Origin: PALSA-1336 sp964592725
GTDB taxonomy: Bacteria > Patescibacteriota > Doudnabacteria > UBA920
DNA length: 5,284 nt
Assembly (NCBI GenBank): GCA_964592725.1
Contig: CAZQFQ010000061.1
Coordinates: forward strand, 1 to 5,284
Direction: 5' to 3'
A program made the position numbers and the translations under genes. The notes beneath the pieces are model-generated. The model was not told the origin of the DNA and ran no database searches. It saw nothing but the letters and a program-made list of their open reading frames with translations. This document shows, piece by piece, positions 1-4,593 of this stretch (the first letter of the stretch is position 1; each line of letters opens with the position of its first letter).

Positions 1-629
1 ACTTGGCGGAAGTAGTAGTCGTAAACAATGCCAGCACCGACAATACGGCCGGGGTTGCCGCCGGTTTTAAAAATGTCAAAGTGGTCAACGAGCCGAACAA
101 GGGGCTGACTAAAGCCCGGCAGAGAGGCCTTTTGGAAGCTAAAGGGGATTTGCTGGCTTTTGTTGATGCCGACAGCCTGGTGCCAAAAAATTGGTTCAAC
201 ACCATCAACAAGGAGTTCTCAGCAGATCCGGGCCTGGTTTTTTTAAGCGGCCCTTATATTTATTTTGATACCCCGGCTTGGCAGCAATGGTGCGTCCGGT
301 GGCTGTATTGGCAGATGTTGGCGCGTGTTATTTATTTTTTTACCGAATACATGGCCACGGGCAGCAACATGGTAATAAAAAAGCAGGCTTTGGAAAAAAT
401 CGGCGGCTTTGACACCAGCATTGCGTTTTACGGCGAAGATACCGATATTGCCAGAAGGCTCCACGAGGCCGGCAAGACCAAGTTTAATTTTAATTTTGTG
501 ATGCCGACTTCCGGACGGAGATTTGAGGCGGAAGGCACGGTCAAAACCGGCGCCAAATATGTGGCAAACTACACCTCCGTCATGCTTACCAAAAAACCGA
601 TACTAAAAAAATATAAGGACATCAGGTAA
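1..629 (+). CDS. Family 2 glycosyltransferase, 5' end missing
   Basis: This is the C-terminal 208 or so residues of a GT-A fold glycosyltransferase (GT2), which would transfer a sugar from a nucleotide-sugar to a lipid, glycan or protein acceptor on the cytoplasmic side of the membrane. Numbering from the first complete codon (position 3), the nucleotide-binding strand VVVVNNASTDNT is at residues 4-15. The conserved NKGLTKARQRG is at 32-42. The metal-binding DxD motif appears as DAD at 55-57 inside LAFVDADSLVP. The acceptor-side region ATGSNMVIKK is at 118-127, and the GED motif that usually supplies the catalytic base is at 144-146. An aromatic stretch at about 93-117 may touch the membrane. 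Only the first strand and its IPAxNE-type motif are missing, so about 25-35 residues lie upstream, and the TTG at position 3 is unlikely to be the true start. The family is well supported; the sugar and acceptor cannot be told. The gene ends in TAA with no U-tract terminator directly after it. Confidence 0.9.
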   Translation, partial: LAEVVVVNNASTDNTAGVAAGFKNVKVVNEPNKGLTKARQRGLLEAKGDLLAFVDADSLVPKNWFNTINKEFSADPGLVFLSGPYIYFDTPAWQQWCVRWLYWQMLARVIYFFTEYMATGSNMVIKKQALEKIGGFDTSIAFYGEDTDIARRLHEAGKTKFNFNFVMPTSGRRFEAEGTVKTGAKYVANYTSVMLTKKPILKKYKDIR

Positions 630-633
630 AATT

Positions 634-642
634 TGTTATAAT
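634..642 (+). promoter_or_regulatory. Extended -10 promoter (TGTTATAAT)
   Basis: A perfect TATAAT lies at 637-642, preceded by TG at 634-635 in the TGn extended -10 arrangement. No TTGACA-like -35 box is seen at the proper distance. Transcription would begin at about 649-650, which is the A of the ATG at 650, so the message would be leaderless for the small ORF that starts there. The promoter would serve that ORF and the FAD oxidase. Confidence 0.6.
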
Positions 643-649
643 AAAGTAG

Positions 650-781
650 ATGATAAATTTTGAGGAAATAAATCCAGGCACAATCAGATTGTGCCTGGAT
701 AAAAACAAAAATAAAACCCCGCACCACTTTCTTATGCCCGAGGCTTTAAAAGTGATTTATCGGGATAAATTATATGCCTAA
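650..781 (+). CDS. Possible 43-residue leader ORF, unknown function
   Basis: An open frame of 43 codons runs from ATG at 650 to TAA at 779-781. It begins MINFEEINPG and ends YRDKLYA. It overlaps the start of the FAD oxidase by 8 nt (ATGCCTAA), an arrangement typical of translational coupling, and the oxidase has no good Shine-Dalgarno sequence of its own. The TATAAT box ends 7 nt before this ATG, which fits leaderless translation, the same geometry seen at the AbrB-type gene. Codons 8-17 are made from the perfect inverted repeat at 672-700, so the segment could instead be an untranslated leader with a regulatory hairpin. No known domain, signal peptide or membrane segment is visible; the product would be small, charged and soluble. 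I do not recognise the protein, and its reality rests only on its position. Confidence 0.35.
   Translation: MINFEEINPGTIRLCLDKNKNKTPHHFLMPEALKVIYRDKLYA
672..700 (+). repeat. Perfect 13-bp inverted repeat, 3-nt loop
   Basis: Arms 672-684 (ATCCAGGCACAAT) and 688-700 (ATTGTGCCTGGAT) are exact reverse complements around CAG. On the + strand an A-rich run follows, so it is not a standard intrinsic terminator in that direction. On the - strand TTATTT follows, which is weakly terminator-like, but no minus-strand gene is visible to end. It sits about 23-51 nt after the predicted transcription start, a place suited to an operator, an RNA hairpin acting on the oxidase message, or a stabiliser of the glycosyltransferase 3' end. 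The structure is certain; the role is inference. Confidence 0.75.
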
Positions 782-2489
782 CTTATTTGATTTATTAAAA
801 AGTGGTGCCGGGTTAAAAGGCGAAGTTAAAACTGACGGGGCTACTCTGATAAAATACAGCCGCGACGCCAGTATTTTTGAAATTACGCCAAAATGCGTAG
901 TCTTGCCCAAAGACGCCGAGGATGTACGGAATTTGGTTAAATGGGTATCCTCTAACAAAGACAAAAATCCCGAGTTGTCCATAACCGCGCGCGCGGCCGG
1001 CACCGATATGGGCGGCGGGGCGATAAACGATTCCATAATTGCCGATTTCACGGGGCATTTTAGCAGGATAATCAGCGTGGAAGACTTGTCGGCCGGGGCA
1101 ATCTTTCTCCAAAAGGGAGGGGAGACTGCATTTGCAAGCGGGACTGCCGGATATGCCGTGGTGGAGCCGGGCGTCTTTTACCGGGATTTTGAAAAACAGA
1201 CTTTGGCCAAAAATTTAATTTTGCCCTGCTATACGGCGTCTAAGAGTTTAAACACCGTGGGCGGGATGGTGGCCAACAATTCCGCCGGGGAAAAATCCCT
1301 TTCTTACGGCCAGACTAAAGACTACGTAGAGGAGTTGAGCGTGGTACTGTCCGACGGGAACGAATATGTATTCGGCGAGCTCAACAATAGCAAATTGGAA
1401 CAAAAATTAAAATTACCCGGGTTTGAAGGCGAAATCTACCGCAAAATGTTCCGGCTGGTCAGCGAAAATTACGATGCCATAAAAAAAGCCAAGCCGACCA
1501 CTTCCAAAAATTCGTCCGGCTATTTGCTGTGGGAAGTCTGGGACAAAGTCAGGTTTAATTTGGCAAAATTAATTACCGGCAGCCAGGGGACGCTGGGTTT
1601 GGTAACTAGAGTCAAATATCGTTTGGTCCGGCCAAAGCCCAAGAGCGAATTGCTGGTGATTTTTATGAAGGACTTAAGGAATTTGGGAGACGTGGTCCAC
1701 AGCGTGGTTACGTACCATCCCGAAAGTTTTGAAAGTTTTGACGACCATACATTTAAGCTGGCCATGAAATTTTTGCCTGACATGATAAAAAGGATGAAGG
1801 GCAACATTATTAAGCTTGGTTTGCAGTTTTTGCCCGAAGTTTGGCTGACTTTGACCGGCGGCGTACCGAAACTTATCTTAATAGCCGAATTCACCGGCGA
1901 AACTGAAGAGGAAGTCTACGGGAAATTATTATTGGCGCAAAAAGAAGTCCAGGCGAAGTTCAAGTTAAAGACCCACGTTACCAAAAGCCCCGAAGAGGCG
2001 GAGAAATACTGGACGGTGCGGCGGGAAAGCTTTAATTTGCTGCGCCAGCATACCCACGGCCTGTCTACCGCGCCGTTTATAGATGATATTATTGTCCACC
2101 CGGCCCAATTGCCCAAGTTTTTGCCGGAACTCAATGCCATATTGGACAAATACCCGTCGTTAATTTATACCATTGCAGGACACGCCGGGGACGCCAACTT
2201 CCACATTATCCCGCTTATGGATTTAACCAAAGCCGACCAGCGGATGATAATCCCCAAACTGGCCGAAGAAGTTTATAACTTAGTTTTGAAATACGAGGGT
2301 TCCATAACCGCCGAACATAACGACGGTTTAATCCGCAGCCCGTATTTGGAAAAAATGTATGGGGCAAAAATTATGGGGTTGTTCAGGCAGACTAAGGAAA
2401 TTTTTGACCCAAAGAATATTTTTAATCCCCGCAAAAAAGTCGGCGCGACTCTGGACTATAGTATGGCGCATATAAAAAAGACCTTATAA
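774..2489 (+). CDS. FAD-linked oxidase, GlcD/D-lactate dehydrogenase type (YdiJ-like FAD half)
   Basis: A 571-residue flavoprotein of the PCMH/VAO superfamily, expected to oxidise a 2-hydroxy acid such as D-lactate or glycolate with FAD. The N-terminal FAD-binding domain spans about residues 25-285: VVLPKDAEDV at 42-51, the pyrophosphate loop ARAAGTDMGGGA at 72-83, VVEPGV at 129-134, SLNTVGGMVANNSAG at 158-172, and GSQGTLGLVT at 269-278. The C-terminal FAD-oxidase domain follows: YWTVRRE at 412-418, AGHAGDANFHIIP at 469-481, AEHNDGLIRSPYL at 513-525, and FDPKNIFNPRK near 544-554. H515 is in the place of the conserved EHG histidine. EHNDG replacing the GlcD-type EHGIG resembles the FAD half of YdiJ-like proteins, but the C-terminal cysteine-rich 4Fe-4S half is absent. 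About 25 extra residues lie at 102-128, before VVEPGV. No signal peptide or membrane helix is seen. The chosen ATG lacks a Shine-Dalgarno sequence and overlaps the preceding small ORF. The family is sure; substrate and electron acceptor are unknown. Confidence 0.92.
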   Translation: MPNLFDLLKSGAGLKGEVKTDGATLIKYSRDASIFEITPKCVVLPKDAEDVRNLVKWVSSNKDKNPELSITARAAGTDMGGGAINDSIIADFTGHFSRIISVEDLSAGAIFLQKGGETAFASGTAGYAVVEPGVFYRDFEKQTLAKNLILPCYTASKSLNTVGGMVANNSAGEKSLSYGQTKDYVEELSVVLSDGNEYVFGELNNSKLEQKLKLPGFEGEIYRKMFRLVSENYDAIKKAKPTTSKNSSGYLLWEVWDKVRFNLAKLITGSQGTLGLVTRVKYRLVRPKPKSELLVIFMKDLRNLGDVVHSVVTYHPESFESFDDHTFKLAMKFLPDMIKRMKGNIIKLGLQFLPEVWLTLTGGVPKLILIAEFTGETEEEVYGKLLLAQKEVQAKFKLKTHVTKSPEEAEKYWTVRRESFNLLRQHTHGLSTAPFIDDIIVHPAQLPKFLPELNAILDKYPSLIYTIAGHAGDANFHIIPLMDLTKADQRMIIPKLAEEVYNLVLKYEGSITAEHNDGLIRSPYLEKMYGAKIMGLFRQTKEIFDPKNIFNPRKKVGATLDYSMAHIKKTL

Positions 2490-2521
2490 AGGGAATTCGT
2501 TCGGGACAAGAAAAAATTGCT

Positions 2522-2548
2522 AAGGCTAAAAAGGCCTTGTGCTTTTTT
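2522..2548 (+). terminator. Probable weak intrinsic terminator after the FAD oxidase
   Basis: AAGGC at 2522-2526 can pair with GCCTT at 2534-2538 around a 7-nt loop, followed by GTGC and six T at 2543-2548. The stem is short and the T run starts 4 nt after it, so termination is plausible but not strong. It overlaps the possible -35 box of the next promoter. Confidence 0.4.
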
Positions 2549-2564
2549 AACGCAGTGCTAAAAT
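2537..2564 (+). promoter_or_regulatory. Promoter with extended -10 for the GGCT-like gene
   Basis: The -10 box TAAAAT at 2559-2564 is preceded by TG at 2556-2557 with one base between (TGCTAAAAT). TTGTGC at 2537-2542 is a tolerable -35 with a 16-bp spacer. Transcription would start near 2571, giving a leader of about 12 nt holding AGGGA at 2573-2577, a Shine-Dalgarno-like site 5 nt before the ATG at 2583. Confidence 0.55.
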
Positions 2565-2582
2565 ACAGGGACAGGGAATTTT

Positions 2583-3020
2583 ATGTTTTACTTCGCTTAC
2601 GGTTCAAGCATGAATTTTCATCACATGCGCAGGATATGTGGCTGGCATTTTACCATGCTGGGACAGGCCTGTCTGCCGGATTTTGAATTTGGCTTAGATT
2701 TGCGGGGCTATGCCAACATCCATAAAAAGCAGGGCTCAAAAGTTTTTGGGATTTTGTACAAGATAGATGAGCAGGGGCTTAAAGCCTTGGATGAATACGA
2801 AGGCATCCCGCTGGTTTTTGACCGCGCGGAGGTGGACATAAAAGACGGTGACGGATCTTTGCATAAAGCCTGGGTCTATTTGGAAAAGCCCGAGGAGTTT
2901 GGCGGCAAGCTAATTAATGAGCCGCATTTTAAAATGCTGATTGCCGGGGCCATGGCCGGTCGTTTGCCGGAAGACTGGGTTAATTTTTTAAAGTCTTTTC
3001 TGAAAAACACAACCATTTAA
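2583..3020 (+). CDS. Gamma-glutamylcyclotransferase-like (GGCT/AIG2-like) protein
   Basis: A 145-residue protein with the GGCT-like fold. Family members release 5-oxoproline from gamma-glutamyl compounds or gamma-glutamylamines by intramolecular cyclisation, in the cytoplasm. The substrate-binding signature FYFAYGSSMN sits at residues 2-11. The segment VFGILYKIDEQGLKALDEYEGI at 54-75 matches the region of family members that holds the catalytic glutamate; by position E73 in YEGI is the likely catalytic residue, with E71 the alternative. The C-terminal part is RAEV at 81-84, AWVYL at 96-100, and a helical end at 113-140. The length is close to that of single-domain GGCT proteins. The start is supported by an extended -10 promoter and an AGGGA ribosome site, and by the motif beginning at residue 2. 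A terminator-like hairpin follows, so it is probably a single-gene unit. Which gamma-glutamyl substrate it uses cannot be told; the closest subfamily might act on gamma-glutamylamines instead of free dipeptides. Confidence 0.85.
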   Translation: MFYFAYGSSMNFHHMRRICGWHFTMLGQACLPDFEFGLDLRGYANIHKKQGSKVFGILYKIDEQGLKALDEYEGIPLVFDRAEVDIKDGDGSLHKAWVYLEKPEEFGGKLINEPHFKMLIAGAMAGRLPEDWVNFLKSFLKNTTI

Positions 3021-3040
3021 TAATCCTTTAAATATAGGTG

Positions 3041-3072
3041 AATCAAGCCTCCGGTGTGGAGGTGATTTTTTT
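3041..3072 (+). terminator. Intrinsic terminator after the GGCT-like gene
   Basis: CCTCC at 3048-3052 pairs with GGAGG at 3058-3062 around GGTGT. A flanking G:U pair and an outer ATC/GAT pairing across a two-base bulge extend it. Seven T follow at 3066-3072. It lies 20-50 nt after the GGCT-like stop codon and just before the AbrB-type promoter, separating the two units. Confidence 0.6.
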
Positions 3073-3084
3073 ATCATAATGGAC

Positions 3085-3090
3085 TATAAT
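3085..3090 (+). promoter_or_regulatory. TATAAT -10 box for a leaderless AbrB-type message
   Basis: A perfect TATAAT ends 6 nt before the ATG at 3097, so transcription would start at or next to the A of that codon. No convincing -35 hexamer is seen upstream; the T-rich terminator tail occupies that area. No Shine-Dalgarno sequence precedes 3097. The box lies inside the 18-nt in-frame extension from ATG 3079, which argues that 3079 is not the true start. Confidence 0.6.
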
Positions 3091-3096
3091 ATAGAC

Positions 3097-3294
3097 ATGA
3101 TACGCAAGATATTTAAAACCGGCCACTCGGCGGCGGTGACTATCTCCAAAAGCCTTTTGAAGGATATGGGTTTAAAGGTTGGCGATGCCGTTAGGATTGA
3201 GGCTTCGTCCGGCAGAGAGGAAATTATTATCCGCCACGGCAAAAAAGAAAACCAGCTGGCTTTAGGTTTAAAATTAAGGCCGAAGCTGAAATAA
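3097..3294 (+). CDS. AbrB/MazE-type swapped-hairpin DNA-binding protein
   Basis: A 65-residue protein of the SpoVT-AbrB/MazE class: short dimeric DNA binders that act as transcription regulators or as antitoxins. Nearly the whole family motif is visible: MIRKIFKTGHSAAVTISKSL at residues 1-20, then LLKDMGLKVGDAVRIE at 20-35 and EEIIIRH at 41-47. A basic tail at 49-65 (ends LRPKLK) could touch DNA or a partner. The frame can start 18 nt earlier at 3079, but family members start as here, and the TATAAT box at 3085-3090 lies between the two ATGs, so 3097 is preferred. The next gene is an acylphosphatase, and no PIN, MazF or Doc-like toxin is visible on either side, so it may be a lone regulator. 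Upstream DNA with partial dyad symmetry (3041-3066) could be its own operator; that is speculation. Confidence 0.85.
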   Translation: MIRKIFKTGHSAAVTISKSLLKDMGLKVGDAVRIEASSGREEIIIRHGKKENQLALGLKLRPKLK

Positions 3295-3326
3295 GAAGTA
3301 GGAATTAAGTAGTAAGAAGTAAGAAG
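3292..3326 (+). repeat. Degenerate AAGTA/AAGAAG short repeats between AbrB-type and acylphosphatase genes
   Basis: The 39-nt spacer is built of near-copies of TAAGAAGTA: 3292-3300, 3304-3314 (diverged) and 3313-3326. It is purine-rich and A/G-biased, gives stop codons in more than one frame, and its 3' end (AAGAAGCGGG) is the only ribosome-site-like sequence before the acylphosphatase ATG. It may have grown by slippage. Confidence 0.45.
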
Positions 3327-3333
3327 CGGGTTT

Positions 3334-3600
3334 ATGGTTAAGCATATAAATATAAAAATTACCGGGCAGGTACAGGGAATCGGTTTTAGGTTTTCCGCTT
3401 ACGAAAAATTTGTAGAATTAGGCCTGGCCGGAAAAGCGGAAAATACTCCGGACCGGGGAGTTTTGGTGGAAGTCGAAGGGCCTGAAGAAAAACTGGCGGA
3501 TTTGGTAGAGTGGTGCCACAAGGGGCCGAGCGGGGCAAGGGTGCAAGTTGTGGAAGTAACGGAACTTTCCGGGCCTTTTGTGCCTTTAAAGATGGGGTAG
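3334..3600 (+). CDS. acyP: Acylphosphatase
   Basis: An 88-residue cytoplasmic enzyme that hydrolyses the carboxyl-phosphate bond of acylphosphates such as acetyl-phosphate or 1,3-bisphosphoglycerate. The signature GQVQGIGFRFSA is at residues 11-22, and R19 corresponds to the phosphate-binding arginine. GLAGKAENTPDRGVLVEVEG at 30-49 contains N37, matching the catalytic asparagine. The alpha/beta sandwich is completed by the helix at 50-63 (EEKLADLVEWCHKG) and VQVVEVTEL at 70-78. The length is normal for the family and no part is missing. F20 replaces the more common tyrosine or alanine after FR, which should not matter. It follows the AbrB-type gene by 39 nt with no terminator between, so the two are probably co-transcribed; no functional link is known. 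The purine-rich spacer gives only a weak ribosome site. Confidence 0.95.
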   Translation: MVKHINIKITGQVQGIGFRFSAYEKFVELGLAGKAENTPDRGVLVEVEGPEEKLADLVEWCHKGPSGARVQVVEVTELSGPFVPLKMG

Positions 3601-3622
3601 TTTTTTACCCGCAGTGTTTTTT
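3595..3622 (+). terminator. Possible weak terminator after acylphosphatase
   Basis: GGGTA at 3595-3599 (over the stop codon) pairs with TACCC at 3606-3610 around GTTTTT, and six T occur at 3617-3622 after a 6-nt gap. The short stem and displaced T run make this uncertain, but a new promoter directly follows. Confidence 0.35.
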
Positions 3623-3625
3623 GGA

Positions 3626-3640
3626 TGCTATAATTATAAT
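3626..3640 (+). promoter_or_regulatory. Tandem TATAAT promoter with extended -10
   Basis: TGCTATAAT at 3626-3634 is a perfect extended -10, and a second TATAAT follows directly at 3635-3640. There is no clear -35. Transcription from the first box would start near 3641, giving an 18-nt leader with AGAGGG at 3645-3650, an 8-nt spacing from the ATG at 3659. Confidence 0.6.
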
Positions 3641-3658
3641 GGCAAGAGGGCTGAATAA

Positions 3659-3853
3659 ATGAATTTAAAATTCCATCGCGAAACAAAAATAATTTTTGCA
3701 ATTTTAAGCTTAATAATTATAGCCTCGGCAATTTGGATTGCCATAAATTATAGGAAATTAAAACAGCCGATTAAAATTCCTCAAAATTCCGTGGCGCAAG
3801 CCCAAGTTAAGGGAGCCGAGATCCCCATTCAGCCGCGGGGGTCAGCGCATTAA
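3659..3853 (+). CDS. Small single-pass membrane protein, unknown function
   Basis: A 64-residue protein with a basic N-terminus (MNLKFHRETK), one strong membrane helix at about residues 11-29 (IIFAILSLIIIASAIWIAI), then NYRKLK and a polar, proline-containing tail ending IQPRGSAH. The pattern is that of an N-terminally anchored protein or an uncleaved signal anchor; the positive residues on both sides leave the orientation unclear. The start is well placed, with an extended -10 promoter and AGAGGG 8 nt upstream. I do not recognise a family. The tail looks short for an anchored protein, and a different frame stays open from 3762 to a stop at 3948-3950, so this may be the front part of a frameshifted longer gene. 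It precedes the PEBP gene by about 100 nt and is probably co-transcribed with it. Confidence 0.6.
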   Translation: MNLKFHRETKIIFAILSLIIIASAIWIAINYRKLKQPIKIPQNSVAQAQVKGAEIPIQPRGSAH

Positions 3854-3955
3854 GTGCGGTCGTTTGCCGCGGATCCTAAACTTTGCACCGGACAAAATGG
3901 AAACTCGGTTTGTAACTAAAGGCGTGCCCAAAATACTGCTGGAGCGATAATTTTA
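3854..3955 (+). other. Spacer with possible out-of-frame continuation of the membrane protein gene
   Basis: After the stop at 3851-3853 the frame offset by one base (codons starting at 3762, 3765 and so on) has no stop until TAA at 3948-3950. Its last 32 codons read like protein, including NFAPDKMETRFVTKGVPKIL, and an ATG at 3897 would give a 17-residue peptide. A single indel near 3830-3870 would join the membrane anchor to this tail and give about 95 residues. GC-rich CCGCGG occurs at 3833-3838 and 3867-3872, a place where sequencing or slippage errors are plausible. This could equally be non-coding; no known domain supports it. Confidence 0.3.
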
Positions 3956-4549
3956 ATGAAAAAATTTTTCATCATAATTTTTATTTTAATTATTGCCGGC
4001 CTGGGAGCGCTGGTCTATTTGCGTTATGGCGGCGCGAGGACAACCAGTTTTTCCAGTCCGCCGCCATCAGGTAACCCAATTAATACAACAACACCCATGA
4101 CTATTTCCAGCCCGGCATTTTTAGACAGCCAATCCATTCCCAAGCAATACACTTGCGACGGGACCGGGGTAAACCCGCCTTTGCAGTTTTCAAATCTGCC
4201 GGACGGCACGCAAAGCCTGGCTTTGCTGGTACAGGATCCGGACGCTCCTACCGGCGTTTGGACACACTGGTTAGTGTGGAATATGGCGGCTACGACGACC
4301 CAGATTTCCGAGAACAGCGTTCCCGGCGGCGCCGTGCAGGGACAGGGGAGCAGCGGGCAAAACGTTTACGGCGCGCCATGTCCTCCTGTGGGAACCGGTC
4401 CGGGCGGAGTGCATCATTATATTTTTACCGTTTACGCTTTGGACAGCGAACTTACCCTGCCGTCATATTCTACCGCGCAAAATTTACAATCGGCCATGCA
4501 GGGCCATATTATTTCCCAGGCCCAACTGGTGGGATTATACGGAAGATAG
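3956..4549 (+). CDS. Membrane-anchored PEBP, YbhB/YbcL (Raf kinase inhibitor-like) family
   Basis: A 197-residue protein with a phosphatidylethanolamine-binding-protein fold. Bacterial members are ligand-binding proteins of uncertain role. A basic MKK and a hydrophobic helix at residues 4-22 form a signal anchor or signal peptide; there is no lipobox cysteine, so an uncleaved anchor or an ordinary signal peptide is likeliest. A Ser/Pro/Thr-rich linker at 29-48 puts the domain outside the membrane. The PEBP domain runs from about 49 to 196: IPKQYTCDGTGVNPPL at 61-76, the CR1 motif DPDAPTGVWTHWLVWNM at 94-110 with D94, D96 and H104 in the ligand pocket, and the CR2 region YGAPCPPVGTGPGGVHHYIF at 138-157. 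HHY replaces the usual HRY, and the loop before it seems a few residues longer than in typical YbhB. C67 and C142 are at positions commonly cysteine in this family. GGAG at 3941-3944 lies 11 nt upstream as a weak ribosome site. The family is clear; the ligand is not known. Confidence 0.92.
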   Translation: MKKFFIIIFILIIAGLGALVYLRYGGARTTSFSSPPPSGNPINTTTPMTISSPAFLDSQSIPKQYTCDGTGVNPPLQFSNLPDGTQSLALLVQDPDAPTGVWTHWLVWNMAATTTQISENSVPGGAVQGQGSSGQNVYGAPCPPVGTGPGGVHHYIFTVYALDSELTLPSYSTAQNLQSAMQGHIISQAQLVGLYGR

Positions 4550-4593
4550 GCGCTGCCTTGTTGCGTGCAAACCCAAAAAAGTTTTGAAACAAA

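Noticed and set aside
813..2149. Minus-strand open frames opposite the FAD oxidase
   Set aside because: They are antisense shadows of a gene with complete family motifs; none has a recognisable domain or a promoter.
3399..3701. 100-codon minus-strand frame opposite acylphosphatase
   Set aside because: It is antisense to a gene with catalytic R19 and N37 intact, and it has no domain of its own.
2957..3869. 13-nt repeat CGGTCGTTTGCCG at 2957-2969 and 3857-3869
   Set aside because: A 13-nt match in 5 kb of biased sequence is close to chance, flanks do not match, and no mobile-element features surround it.
3946..3955. GATAAT just before the PEBP ATG as a leaderless promoter
   Set aside because: It ends only 4 nt before the ATG, overlaps a stop codon and has no -35 or TGn; co-transcription from 3629 explains expression better.
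4153..4587. A 144-codon + strand open frame overlapping the PEBP gene
   Set aside because: It lies inside the PEBP gene in another frame, is extremely Arg/Gly-rich without a domain, and the PEBP frame carries all family motifs.
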